NCBI RefSeq assembly: GCF_040954645.1
Contig: NC_092809.1
Location: forward strand, 131,057,914-131,121,913
Direction: 5' to 3'
Source of the DNA: Diabrotica undecimpunctata
Taxonomy: Eukaryota > Arthropoda > Insecta > Coleoptera > Chrysomelidae
Length of the DNA: 64,000 bases
Shown here: piece by piece, positions 33,441 through 44,290 of the stretch
Position numbering within the stretch: position 1 is the first letter of the stretch
Layout: each line of letters starts with the position of its first letter
The notes under the pieces: generated by a model
The model's database searches: none
Told to the model about the DNA's origin: nothing
The model's input: the letters and a program-made list of their open reading frames with translations, nothing else
Translations under genes and position numbers: made by a program

Positions 33441-35030
33441 TGTATGTTGGAAAAAGTTAAGTACCCTACAGGAAATATTTAACATAAAAAATCTTTTATA
33501 TTGAAGTAAAAAATTCTGTTTTGGTAATTATCAAATTAAATGAAAAAATCCAAATGGATTACAATATTTGATTTCTGTTCAGAACGAACGTTTAGGGACC
33601 TTTTAGTCCGTCTTCGGTGAATCTAGAAGTACTTGCGCTAATAACCGCATCATTAAGTACTGGGTGGGTTTAAATTGAAAATTACATACTTAAAAGTATT
33701 AAATTAAACGACATGATGTCGATGAATATAGATTTAACTGTTCAGGAACGATATGTCCCTACTCGAAACAGCACTCACATGAGTTTTGGTCTGCAATAGC
33801 CAGCGAACTCAATCCAAGTTGGCTGGATATTGCAATAGTAAAGTATACCCGGACAAGAGCGTAGCAAAGTATATATTGAACGGACATATGCTAATACAAC
33901 ACTGCTCCATAAACTGGTCATAATATATGACGAAAAATACTTGAAATGCATATCGAATTAATTTCGCACCCACAGTATTCTTCTCTTTCTCTCTCTCGGT
34001 CTAATCTGACTTCCAAGTAATACTAACTATTTCTATCAACGATTCAGAGAAAGATATGTAAAACGAATGTGGAGGTTATTAAGCAAACTGAAAAAGGTCA
34101 AAGACAAATCGTTCTACGAAAAATTTATTGAGTGGTTCGAGAAGCATTGGAATCAGCACATCACCTTGGAGGATCTGTTGTTAATTAATTCGAATTTTAC
34201 TCAAATGTTGTTGTTTTATTAGTATGTGACTGAAATTTGGTTAAATCGTTTCGAGTAGACAATTTAAGATCCCTTTTTTTAATTTAAAGTACGCCACTAA
34301 TGGCAGTAAACGCGTTAGGCAACATAATTTTTTTTTGTATTTGTGTGTTAGATCATTATCGTAGTAATGCGGTCTATTTGCTGAATTTAATTTTGTTTTT
34401 TCTGTAATTTTTTATAGAAACTCACTTATCAAGTGTTTACTAGTTTTTGTGTTCATCGGATCAATAGACAGCTATCAGCAAAGATCTTTTTAGCAATAAC
34501 TACTTTGTTTAACAGCCGTAAATGGTAATGGCACAAAACGAGCATAAATAAATACAAAAAAAAGCATAACATTTTTTATTCGCAATATTAAGGTAGAAAA
34601 ATGACAAAAGAAGACCTTATAAAGACATACTTCCAGCCGAAACATCGTCGGAATTTATAACGCATCCGGTAGAACGCGAATCCCGCCTTTTTCATCTCGT
34701 TTTTCGTATTTATCAGCCGTTATTCATCAAATCTGCAGTTTGTATTCACTACCGTCGCAATGAAAACACAATAAAAACAAAAAAGGGAAAAATTGGGTTC
34801 GAGGTTGCCAAATTTAAGAGAAACTCGAGTGTTCCCAGAAAATCAGATTATGTCACAAAATTTTTCGTTTTAACCTATTTTATTTCGAATGTTACCATAT
34901 TTTTATTCATCCTGATGCAGATTACTTCTGTTGCGTCCTTAACTGTGTTAAAACTTAAGAAATTACGTAATCGAAAACGAAATTACGAAATAGAAAAAAA
35001 AATCAAGATGCCTGTTGTCGTTGTACGATA
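33441..35030. other. Intergenic, no gene seen
   Basis: AT-rich. Some of 34560-35030 is presumably the 5' part of the transposon whose transposase begins near 35035, but its TIR was not identified. Confidence 0.45.
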
Positions 35031-35293
35031 AAGTGAGTTACAAAGAAATCCTTTTTACAGATAAAAACATATTTTTCTTTAGAAAACTTTCAATAAGCAA
35101 AACGATGTAGTTTATGTACGGTCATCCATGACAGTCCGCGAACTGATGACAAGGACCAAACGAGGACATTTTCCTGCCTCGGTGATGGTTTGGTGGGGAG
35201 TTTCCTATGACGGCATCACTTCTTTACATTCTTGTGAAAACGGTGTTAAAAATCGACTAAAAATTATCAGCGGGACATTTTAACAAATGGAGT

Positions 35294-35626
35294 ATGGAGA
35301 TCAAGGTACAACCATGAACTCTACCAACTGTTCAAGAAAGCACCGATGTCAAATTTCGTTTGAGACTTCGATGGGCTGGTCATGTAGTGAGAATGGAGAC
35401 CGAAAAATTGCCAAAAAGGTCCTTATATAGAAAATGCAGGGAACAAGACCAAAAGAAAGACCACGGAAAAGTTGGGAGGATGAAATGGCAGCGGACGTGC
35501 AAAATTTGCTAGACGTGAGAATCTGAAAAAAATCGGCGCAGGACCGGCTAGGTCGGAGGCATAGATTAGAGGAGGCCAAGGCTCGATTTGGGCTGTAGCG
35601 CCATTGGATAGAGATATATAGAGAGT
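35294..35626 (+). mobile_element. LINE 3' fragment inserted in the transposase
   Basis: LRLRWAGHVVRMETEKLPKR and a later GAGPARSEA...EEAKARFGL-like end match the C terminus of the LINE family also seen at 40640-40905 and 59075-59360. Host sequence ...AATGGAGT resumes as GGAGCTTC, with AGT repeated at both edges as a possible short TSD. Confidence 0.72.
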
Positions 35627-35730
35627 GGAGCTTCTAAACCACACATGTTCCAAAATAGACCAAGGATATCCCAACAAGGCTCTACACCTGCGCATAAGGT
35701 AATAACAACTCAACAGTGGCTTGAAAATCA

Positions 35731-36288
35731 TTCTTCTTCTTTTGGAGACTATCCTCTGTGGATGTTGGCAATCACGTTGGTCCATACAACTTTGTTGACA
35801 GCTGCTCTAAATAGATGTATGGTAGTCATTCTTGCCCACTGTCTGATGTTCTTCAACCACGATGTCCTTCTGCGCCCTTGAGATCTTTTGTCTTCTATCT
35901 TGCCTTGTAAAATTAGTTGATACTTCTCATTGCGCATCACATGCCCTAAGTATGTCATCTTTTTGATTTTCACGATACGCATAATTTCCAGATCTTTATT
36001 CATACGTTGGATCACGGTGTTGTTTGTAACATGATGGATATAGGAAATTCTGAGCATGTGGCGGTAGCACCACATTTCGAAGGCTTCTAATCGTTTGAAT
36101 ATTGCCTCCGTCAAGGTCCAGGCTTCGACTCCACATAAAAGGGTAGAAAATACATAGACTCGTGTTCTTATATCAATGTTCAGGTGCATATTACATAAAA
36201 TCTTCCTGAGGCGATTGAAGACAGCTCTCGCCTTTTTTATACGACATCTTATTTCCTGTGAGTGGTCCCATTCCTTATTTTCTTATTT
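35731..36288 (-). mobile_element. LINE 3' fragment inserted in the transposase
   Basis: Minus-strand frame of 146 codons: VYVFSTLLCGVEAWTLTEAI, EMWCYRHMLRISYIHHVTNN, IKKMTYLGHVMRNEKY, then GRRRTSWLKNIRQWARMTTI and VIANIHRG. It ends in an AAGAAGAAG tail (35731-35741). AATCA is present at both edges (35726-35730, 36289-36293), and host coding text WLENH|IPEF joins cleanly across it. Confidence 0.85.
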
Positions 36289-36734
36289 AATCACATACCC
36301 GAATTCATTAGTAGTGAACATTGGCTGTCAGCCAGCCCAGAAGTCAATCGACTCGACTACTAATTGTGGTTACTTTTATTGTCTGTACAAGACGTCACCA
36401 TAATCAAGAGTAATTGAAACAGGCTCTGGTAGAAGTTGTGGACAATGTGCCTATGGATGTCATCCGTACAGCGATCGATGAATGACCTTACAGACTTCGG
36501 CGCTGTATTCAGCCAAATAGTGGCCATTTTGAATAATTTTTTTGTAGTTTCCAGTTCACTATACTAGTAATAAATTGTGCAATTTTTTTTCAAATCAACT
36601 CAGAAGTTTAAATTTTTTTAGTTAAATATCTTGTATCGATATTTAAGGCAAGTCTAGGTATACTCTTTAAAAATATCTACTGCTCTTTTATCCATTATAT
36701 TAAATTCTGTTTATAATAAATTTTCTAAGATTAC

Positions 36735-37110
36735 TATGGATTTTTCCTGAAATGTGGCAACGACGCGAGCGGCGGCGCACCCATACCTCGCTTCATCCGA
36801 ATTTCCTCATTTAGAGTCTTTCCGCGGCTTAAATTTCCAATAACCATCAATTCCAGATGCCGGTCGAGTACCGGTCGAATAAATGTATAATCGGCTTGCG
36901 AATACTCTAACGCGAACGGTTTTGTGTTCTCGCTGTCTAAAAACCATCGAATCGATCGCAAAAATGGATTCTTCTTTTGTATATACGGCGCACGTTTCGA
37001 TAGTCGCACATTCATCTTCAGATAAGGTCGGGCTAAGTTCGGGAGTGGTGGATAAGCGTTTGATTGTTTACTTAACAAATTCAAGAGAATCTGTTATAGA
37101 GTTTATTTAG
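36735..37110 (-). repeat. Possible hammerhead-bearing repeat
   Basis: Minus strand at 36993-37021 reads CTGAAGA (exact CUGANGA), a weak GAT/ATC stem II, GAAA, then self-complementary ACGT. The surrounding 375 bp is less AT-rich and has an open minus-strand frame (36734-37084) without a domain I recognise. Likely a PLE-type repeat; low certainty. Confidence 0.35.
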
Positions 37111-37157
37111 TACAATCGCCGTGTTAGGTGGAGCGTGAAGAGAATTGAAACGAATTC

Positions 37158-37258
37158 CACATTATTTTGAAGTGACACCCATTAAAAGTTATGTAATATT
37201 TCGGAACACATTATTTTGAAGTAACATCCATTAAAAGTTATGTAATATTTCGGAACAA
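37158..37258. repeat. Tandem duplication, about 50 bp x 2
   Basis: CACATTATTTTGAAGT(G/A)ACA(C/T)CCATTAAAAGTTATGTAATATTTCGGAA occurs twice head to tail with two differences. Confidence 0.85.
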
Positions 37259-38332
37259 CAAACACTAAAACAAAAGATCTGGTTTCATTGATTGTTGTCT
37301 GATTGTGAATTTTTTTTACGGAAATTCATTCTCAATCCTATTTTGTCGGTTTTAAGACCCTTGACTCAGTTTTCTCAATTGTCAAAATTACTTTTTGCAT
37401 AAAATAATGTTTTGACTTATATCCTACAACATTAACAGTTGTTAGCAGTTCATAAACCTTTATATTCAATCCTAGTGACAGCAGCAATAAAATAATTAAC
37501 GAGATAAAAAGTCAAATGAGTAACTCAACAGTGTATATGACTTGGCATAAAAGCATTTCTATTAAAAGACAGTTATTACCCCATTAATCAACAATAGTGC
37601 GATATAAATGGAGGCATTTGCAAGAAATTGGCGCCCAATGTGAGGCAATATCGGACGTATCAAGACGTCAAACGGCTGGCTGGGTTTGTGTAATTTTTCT
37701 CCGATGGAATTTACTTTTTCTGAAAGAATTGCACTATAAACTCTTCAGTCAGCACCATACGTCGATGCGGAGACTCTTCGAACAATTAGCGATATGTCAA
37801 CATAAACTGTGCCTCGATATGACATCTGAATGGGGCACAAAAATAAGAATAGTCAGATAAAGCATCCTTTGCCGTGTCTTGCGGAATTGTTAAACGGTCT
37901 GTTCGAGTTGTAAATCTTCGATCAGAGCCGCCTGACTGAATTCCATTACAAGATTAAGCGACACCGGATGGTACGTCATCGGTTGTATGGGCGAAAGAAC
38001 TCAAATGATCGTATAAAACAATAATTGAGAAAATTTTATGTAGAAGAAATAATGTCCCATAAAACATGGTCTTGGACAAACCTAAAAAATGAGTTAATGG
38101 AATTTAGAGAGGAATAAAATAAAATAGAGCTGGAAAATATTGGAAAAACGATTTACTTTTACAATTAGGAAAAAGGTAGAGGAAAAGATCAAATAAGAGA
38201 CCAAATTAAGTTTTATATAGGATGCTGCAATAATTTCTGATAGAAAGAATTGCGTTGTAGAAACTGATTTCTACATCATTGCGTTGTAGAATCTAATTAT
38301 GTGATGAGCAAAACAGTAGGAAATCTATTTAT
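37259..38332. other. Intergenic, no gene assigned
   Basis: An 87-codon open frame (37597-37860) has no recognised domain; DDE transposase origin was considered and not supported. Confidence 0.45.

Positions 38333-38335
<3 letters not shown>

Positions 38336-38372
<37 letters not shown>
38336..38372. repeat. (GA)n microsatellite
   Basis: About 17 GA repeats ending in a short G-run. Confidence 0.95.
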
Positions 38373-38374
<2 letters not shown>

Positions 38375-38429
38375 GAGAGTAAAACTCTTGACAGAGAAAG
38401 AAATTGTATATTTGACAAAGATACAAACG

Positions 38430-38860
38430 TAATACTAAGATACAGGCTCTTCCCAAACCGATGGAAGAAAGCCCATGTAATCATGATACCAAAGCCAGCA
38501 AAGAACCACATATTTCCGCAAAATGACAGGCCGATTAGCTTACTTCCAGCAGTCAGTAAGATAGTAGAGCGAGTCATCCAAACCAGATTCATCAAACCAA
38601 TCAGAGACAGACAGGTTAGGATTAATCTCAGAAGCACAGTTCGGATTCAGAGTAGTCGGACCGACAAGTAGTCAGTCTTACAGAATGCATAGCAGCTGGA
38701 TTCAACGACAAGCAATATGGATCGATAATAAATCATGGAGTAATTCCTGCTTACGCGAGTTAATTCTCCTCGCCCTAATGAATTGTATCACCCGAATGAC
38801 ATTCTTAAGGGGTGTGCAAGTCTCTCAGACTGGGTTAAACACTATTGCTTGCTTGCTTGT
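38430..38860 (+). pseudogene. Jockey/I-type LINE RT N-terminal fragment
   Basis: FPNRWKKAHVIMIPKPAKN, then RPISLLPAVSKIVERVIQTR matches the W-K-A-V-I-P-K-P...RPISLL block at the start of the RT domain. A decayed continuation (QFGFR-like, GFNDKQ-like and ITRM-FLRG text) follows to about 38860. No catalytic box seen. Confidence 0.68.
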
Positions 38861-38919
38861 TCTTGGATATGTAATTAGACGGTTGACGGTGAGCAGAAAT
38901 AACATACAAACAAATCCAC

Positions 38920-39575
38920 CTAATTGGCAGTGTACGCGGATGATATCGACATAATGAGCAGAACGATAGATGTGGCGGAAGAAACTTATGTTGAATTGAA
39001 ACAAAGTGCAGAATTTGTAGGGCTAACAATAAATATAAATAAGACAAACCAGATCAAATAGACAAGTGTAATAAAAACACTCTAATGCACGTATTTCAAG
39101 TGGAAATCGTACATATTATGACAATAAAAGATTGATGACATCGTAATAATTAGACAAAAGAACTAAAATTACTATCTACTGAACCTTAATTAGACCTGTA
39201 GTAATCTATAGTTGTAAGACCTGGGTAATGACAAAAAAAAAACATCTGAGAGAAAGATCCTGAGAAAAGTATACGGTTCGGTGCAAGAGGATGACGGCAT
39301 ATGGACCACCAGGAGATTAATGAGGGGCACGATATGGGACGATTTGAGAAAATATGACTGGTACAACAAAGACAATATTACAATGGAAGCCGATAGGAAG
39401 CCGAAAACAAAGAAGACATAGAACGAGATGGTTGGATGATATGGAGGATGATCTGACAACTATGAATTTAAGACAATGGAAGAGAAGGGCACAAGAGAGG
39501 TTTAAATGGAAGGACATAGCCAGATAGGTAAAGACCCATCCAGGGTTATGATGCCAAGAGACGAAGAAGAACAAC
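38920..39575 (+). pseudogene. LINE RT palm and C-terminal fragment
   Basis: LAVYADDIDIMSRTIDVAEE carries the palm YADD box (38930-38950); EFVGLTINI follows. Later CKTWVMTKKK, ERKILRKVYGSVQEDDGIW and KTHPGL-like text with a GAAGAAGAAC tail at about 39563 mark the C terminus. Stops are frequent. It is a different LINE type from the fragment just upstream. Confidence 0.68.
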
Positions 39576-39659
39576 ACTCTATAAATGATATAGAACACAT
39601 TGAACAGATTCACGTACTTAGAAATGGACCTGGTCGCAAATAATGACGAAAAATCTTAC

Positions 39660-39880
39660 ATTAACAGAAGGACATACTGACCAATAAAGCCTATTTCGCA
39701 TGTCTCCAAAGATTTCTGTCTCTGGTTATTTCTTTTAACTCATGCATAGGTCTTTTGGATACCCCTGTAATTTGATCGATCCATTTTGTTGGGGATCTTT
39801 CTTGTGATTTTCAGCCTTCTACCTTTCCTTGGATAATAAGTCTTTCCATGTTTTCTATGTCTGCTCTCATAACATGTTAT
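39660..39880 (-). pseudogene. LINE RT C-terminal scrap
   Basis: Minus strand, across frameshifts: ADIENMERLIIQGK-like, KWIDQITGVSKRPMHELKEI and TRDRNLWRHA, which is the usual pattern near the end of this LINE type. Confidence 0.6.
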
Positions 39881-40019
39881 TAAGTATTAATCGTTGGAGA
39901 TAGACTTTGCTGGGAAGCCGTTTGCTGACCTTTAGAATTTTAATTGACCGTGGTGCCGTCTCGGTGGCATTGGCGTGTACGGAAAGTATTACAAATTCCT
40001 CTATGGCAGGCAACGTGTT

Positions 40020-40205
40020 AAACAATAATCAGACCTATAGTAAAGTCATGAGTGTGAAACATGGGTCATAACACAGAAATTTGCCGATGTATTAGACGTG
40101 TTCGAAAAAAAAATAGAGAAGTTACAGGGTGGTCCAATCAGTGAAAATAACAACTGGCGAATTAGACATAATAAAGAAATATACGAACCATATAAATCGA
40201 TTTTT
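40020..40205 (+). pseudogene. LINE RT thumb scrap
   Basis: LIRPIVKS-ECETWVITQKFA, then DVFEKKIEKL-GPISENNNWR and IRHNKEIYEPYK match the P-V-x-Y-x-x-E-T-W...ERKILRKIYGP...WRIRYN-E region. About 60 residues survive. Confidence 0.65.
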
Positions 40206-40639
40206 CTCGAAAACGGTATATCCTACCGACTTAAAGTAAGAGTACCTTTTAGAGCTAGAATTTCTGAAAATTTAATAATCTAGTACCACAAATGCTTAAA
40301 AGTTACAGATAAAGAAGTTATGAGTTAAAATACCCGTTGACCTGCCCAAACGGACGCCTATGAACGGTACTAGAAATTCGCAATTAATGAAATCGATTCA
40401 ACTCTGGAGGATAAATAATCGTAAGAGTTTTTATTTTTCTAAATAGAAGCTTTCTGGAGTTATTAAAAAAAACTACTTACAAGGCGCCATCTTCAAAGAG
40501 CTCTAGCTCCCTTAGGAAGCATTTTTGGACTAGGTGAATTGGGTTAAATCGTCTTAAAATTATCTGAGGAATCTGCGGTTTTCGTTTGTCAGGAGAGTTT
40601 CTGGACACCCTGTAGAGAACCAACATTAGCATAATACAC

Positions 40640-40905
40640 TAGGTTGCAGCGATTACGGTGGGCAGAACACTTCCTCCGGATGTGTGAGAACAGAATCCCC
40701 AGAAAATTATTAAACGCAAGAGTGCAAGGAAAAAGACCTCTTGAAAGACCAAAAAAGAAATGGAAGAATAAAGTAGATGAGGATGCCAAAAACCTCCTAA
40801 AAGCGCGTTCATTGAAAATAATTGCAGGTAGATCGAGATCTTTGGAGAAGCTCTACTGAATGAGGCCAAGGACCGCCATGAGCTGTAATGCCATTGGATG
40901 GATGG
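40640..40905 (+). pseudogene. LINE RT C-terminal fragment
   Basis: LQRLRWAEHFLRMCENRIPR, KLLNARVQGKRPLERPKKKW, then a frameshifted RPRTAMSCNAIGWM-type end. Same family as 35294-35626 and 59075-59360. Other parts of 40206-40639 show nothing recognisable. Confidence 0.72.
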
Positions 40906-41655
40906 AAGACATACTAGCTTCTGTAATAACTGGTAGGCGAGTTTTCTTATTAACATTAAGCAGAAATTGATTACGCATACCAAACGAACAGCAGTTTTTT
41001 TAATTATTTGCAAAAATATTTTGGATAGACAGCTATTACTTCAATTTCTCTTATAACTTACAAATAAACCATATGGTATACTTGCATAGTTAGGAATATT
41101 TTCACGAACTTTTAAACACATAAAAGGTAAGCGTCACGACAGTTTCAAAATATTTATTCATAATAACTAATGACGCGATATTAAAACTACAATAATAATA
41201 GAAGTGTTAAACCAAACCTTTAATAAAGCTCCATTTACCTGAAACAAAAGAACAAAAAATTAGTTATTTTTACTAAAATATCTAGATTATTATAAACAAA
41301 ATATTTCGTCACACACAAACTCTTTTTGTACGTATTCAGTAATCAATATTTCTTTATTTAAGCTAATAAAAAAATATTAAAAACGTGGTTTTATTATCCG
41401 AACTTTGAAACATCCTGTGGAATAATTCTGTTTGCGAATTTTCGTAAAACCTTATTTTTCGGTTGCAACTACGTCTCCTAAGCATTGTGTTTTTTGTTTC
41501 ATGTCAAAATATGCCTTGGTTCATTTTTTAGAGCCAAATGAATTTGCCACCCACAATTTAGGACTTTTTCAATTATGATTATTTTGGAGTTATTTTGTAA
41601 TACGACGAGGTGGCTTTGGCGACTGTCATTATTATGTCATATTGACACTTACATT
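40906..41655. other. Intergenic, no gene seen
   Basis: No motif recognised. Confidence 0.5.
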
Positions 41656-41905
41656 TTGTTTACCTACGATTGATCATGGTTCTTAGTGTCGAAGTTTTTA
41701 GTACCCTTTTCTCAATATATCGGCGATGATTTTCTATTAATGCAAGATAATGCGCGACCCTACCCTGCAATGTGTGTGACGCAATATTTAGAGGAAGTTG
41801 GTATTAATAAAATGAACTGTCCAGCGTGTTCGCCAGATCTGAACCCAATAGAGCACGTTTGGGACATGCTTGGTAGAAATATTAGACAAAATAATCTAAT
41901 GTATT
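41656..41905 (+). pseudogene. Tc1-like transposase fragment (second D and E)
   Basis: FSQYIGDDFLLMQDNARPYP (second catalytic D in QDNARP), CVTQYLEEVGINKMNCPACS, then PDLNPIEHVWDMLGRNIR (catalytic E in NPIEHVW). The D-E spacing is 34 residues, as in DD34E Tc1 elements. The N-terminal two thirds are missing and the frame runs on into unrelated DNA. It is a different lineage from the intact element at 12292-13981. Confidence 0.82.
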
Positions 41906-42144
41906 TGTTGTACTTTCATATAGAAGCGCGTTATATGAATTTTAATTTTGTACGCACAAATCGTTGCAATTTTCAAGTACATGTTCAATAAGTAAACTTG
42001 GGATGTCTCAGAAGGTTCTACGGTAGAGAGTTGTTAGCTTCAGCTTTCGTGATAGTGACGGTAACATCCGCGACGTATTTTTGGTTGTTTTCATGAAATA
42101 ATCTAGCACTCATTCTGGAAATTACTGAGCAAGTTGTGCAGTGA

Positions 42145-42280
42145 TCAACTGAGTAGTCACTTTCGTCTACGTGAATTACCTAAGTCGTACAAAACTCCAT
42201 TTAAAGGTAAGCGACTTGTGCGTAACGCATTAAAACATTTTCCTTTTAAATTTAATAATAATTTTGGTATTTGTTGTTTT
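42145..42280 (+). repeat. Dispersed repeat, copy A (see 58850-58975)
   Basis: Shares TAGTCACT(T)TCGTCTACGTG, ATTAC(C/A)TAAGTC, CCATTTAAAGGTAAGC and ATTTTCCTTTT(A/C)AATTTAATAATAATTTTG with 58850-58975 in the same orientation, about 80% by eye. Both contain AAAGGTAAG, a good splice-donor match, so this may be the end of an exon or leader of an unrecognised TE. Confidence 0.7.
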
Positions 42281-43767
42281 CATATTTCCTTTTGTTCTTT
42301 TCAGTAGGTATCTATAAACAAATTAGATGCAAATTAAAAAAATCTACACTTTTTACATAATCGTACCAGAATAATTTTTCTTTGTTTAATTCGTGCAAAA
42401 ATTGTCAGCTTGTCCAATATTAAAAAATATTACATCTACTAGTTATAGTTTAAAAGTTATTCTTTTCAAAACTTCTTTCTTCTTTTCAGCCTTATAAAAA
42501 TATTTTTTTTAACTTTTTTTGACGCCCTTAAAAGTAAAAGTCTTCACCTTTCATACGATACTCATAGAATTACCGTATCTTCATTATTTTATGTCTTGTT
42601 ATTACAAAAAAAAATACCTCTGGGATAAACAGTTTGAATAACTTTTAAATTAACTGGTTGATCCAGCTCAAAATTTTAAGGGTTTGTTAGGTAAGCTACA
42701 AAACCTCCTTTGAAAGTAAAAACAAAAGTTTAAGTTAATTTTTAAAAACGTTATAAACAATTAACGATTTTGCCTTAGTTTGCTGTTTTTGGAACAACAA
42801 ATTAATTTAAAAAAATTCTGGAATGCGTAATTTTGAAGGTTTTTCTCTCTTGGCAGATAAGTTTTTTCACTATAGCTACATATTAACGGAAAAACTCGTC
42901 AAATAGGTAATTGCGAAGTCCTGATCACGGTTAAATTTTCCTTCGATTCCTGGAGTAATATAGCTAAATGATGTTTGGATATGCATTGTATATTCATTAT
43001 TAATATTTAACGAGTTCTCAAGTGAAACATTTTTGTTATTACTTAGTTGTACTATTTCAAGCCTACTTCAAGTTGTATAGAATCATAACCGAAAGTGAAT
43101 AAGAATTTAATTTTAAACATAATTTTGTTTTCATTACGATTTTTTACGGTATACATATATAAAAAATTGTATTTTATTAAGCAATAATTTATTTCAACCA
43201 CAAAGGAAACAGTACCCGACGAAAAACAAGCATTAGATTATTAAATCACTTTTTGTAATTCAATGAAAGCGTCTGCCTAACAACATTTACAAAAAACAGC
43301 ATTTGCTCGTTTCATAAAATCGTTTTTAATTTGCTCTTTGTTATACCTACGTTTCGAAGCGTCCATGTAAAGATATTGCAATTTGGGATACACCCCTCAC
43401 AAAAAAACATAAAATTGAGAGAAAAAAATACTACTACACATCCCACAAAGACGGAGTAACAAAATGGAAAAAACAGGTAATGTATACAATATAATTCGTA
43501 AATGAATATGACGACAGAAAATGACATACAGAGAATATGTTATGATGACGACATCGATAATTAGACCAGGGAAATAAGCAAAAAAAAGTACCCTGTTTGT
43601 GACACTCAACCGTCCAGGCAAACGACAGTTGTTTTATGTAGTATGGACATGTCTATAAAAATCTATATGTTTCTTGCAGTCGATTTTTTAGAATAAATTA
43701 ATTATTAACAAATTAAGATCAAAAAATGGTGAATTTTCGTTTTTTTCGTCTATCAGCAAAAAGTAAA
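42281..43767. other. Intergenic, no gene seen
   Basis: No coding or structured feature recognised. Confidence 0.5.
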
Positions 43768-43919
43768 ACCCACAAGGAAACTAAGTTCCTGTAGTTGGCT
43801 GTATACCATATATTAATTTTTTTTTTTTTTTTTCTTATCCTTTATAAAAAGGTATATAAAAACCCAGTCGGGCTATGTTAAATAGACAAAACGTTTTCGG
43901 AATAAGTATTCCATCATCA

Positions 43920-44040
43920 GTGTCCTAAAAAACATTAACCTTAAAAAACATTAACCTTAAAAAACATTAACCTTAAAAAACATTATTTTTTACATTAACC
44001 TTAGTCAAAATTTAAATTATTCCATGTTCTTTTTAATTAA
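43920..44040 (+). repeat. 16 bp minisatellite inside palindrome 1
   Basis: CATTAACCTTAAAAAA repeats about three times head to tail from roughly 43931, then CATTATTTTTTACATTAACC breaks the period. Confidence 0.85.
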
Positions 44041-44043
44041 GTG

Positions 44044-44108
44044 GTTAAATACTTTTTTAGGACACTGATGATGGAATACTTATTCCGAAAACGTTTTGTC
44101 TATTTAAC
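44044..44108 (+). ncRNA. Hammerhead ribozyme candidate (best copy)
   Basis: Core CTGATGA at 44065-44071, stem II GGAAT (44073-44077), loop ACTT, ATTCC (44082-44086), GAAA at 44087-44090, self-complementary ACGT at 44091-44094, then TT before the predicted cleavage point after 44096. Stem I forms directly against the core: GACA (44061-44064) with TGTC (44097-44100), then GTTAAATA (44044-44051) with TATTTAAC (44101-44108), leaving a 9 nt bulge. Deviations: one extra U (44072) before stem II, and stem III too short to fold within one molecule, which suggests it acts as a dimer. The mirror copy (core 43890-43920, minus strand) has the same core but shorter outer stem I pairing. Confidence 0.65.
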
Positions 44109-44249
44109 ATAGCCCGACTGGGTTTTTATATACCTTTTTATAAAGTATTTTATTAAAAATAAAAAGTAAAACATTTAAAAAAAAGAGGTTAGTCTTTGTA
44201 TGTGGGTATATTTTATTTTATAAACACCCTTAAAAGGGCAACATTACAA

Positions 44250-44290
44250 GCACGAACGTTTTCGGAACAACTGTTCCATCATCAGGTTAA
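44250..44290 (-). ncRNA. Hammerhead-like motif, left arm of palindrome 2
   Basis: Minus strand: CTGATGA, T, stem II GGAAC/GTTCC, GAAA, ACGT, TC. Core bases are all present and the site before cleavage (UUC) is permitted. Stem I pairing is poor. The counterpart in the right arm (about 44515-44555) has lost the CTGATGA box. Confidence 0.5.

Larger units (their letters stand above)
35035..36538 (+). pseudogene. mariner/maT-type transposase, cut by two LINE insertions
   Basis: Three separated pieces read as one protein. 35035-35293: YKEILFTDKNIF (first catalytic D region), SVMVWWGVSYDG. 35627-35730: MFQNRPRISQQGSTPAHK (second D changed to G in Q-D/G-x-x-PAHK), TTQQWLENH. 36291-36538: HIPEFIS, a SASPEVNRLDY block (third catalytic position), VDNVPMDVI and the C-terminal GHFE-type end before a stop. 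The SPDLNPLDY-like ending marks the Tc1/mariner superfamily. Frameshifts add to the disruption. Confidence 0.78.

Noticed and set aside
33960..34200. Short exon-like segment ending ...EDLLL
   Set aside because: No flanking splice signals or domain; open length is chance-level.
37580..37980. Tc1-like transposase N terminus
   Set aside because: No HTH or RRPG-R-TT pattern and no catalytic block follows.
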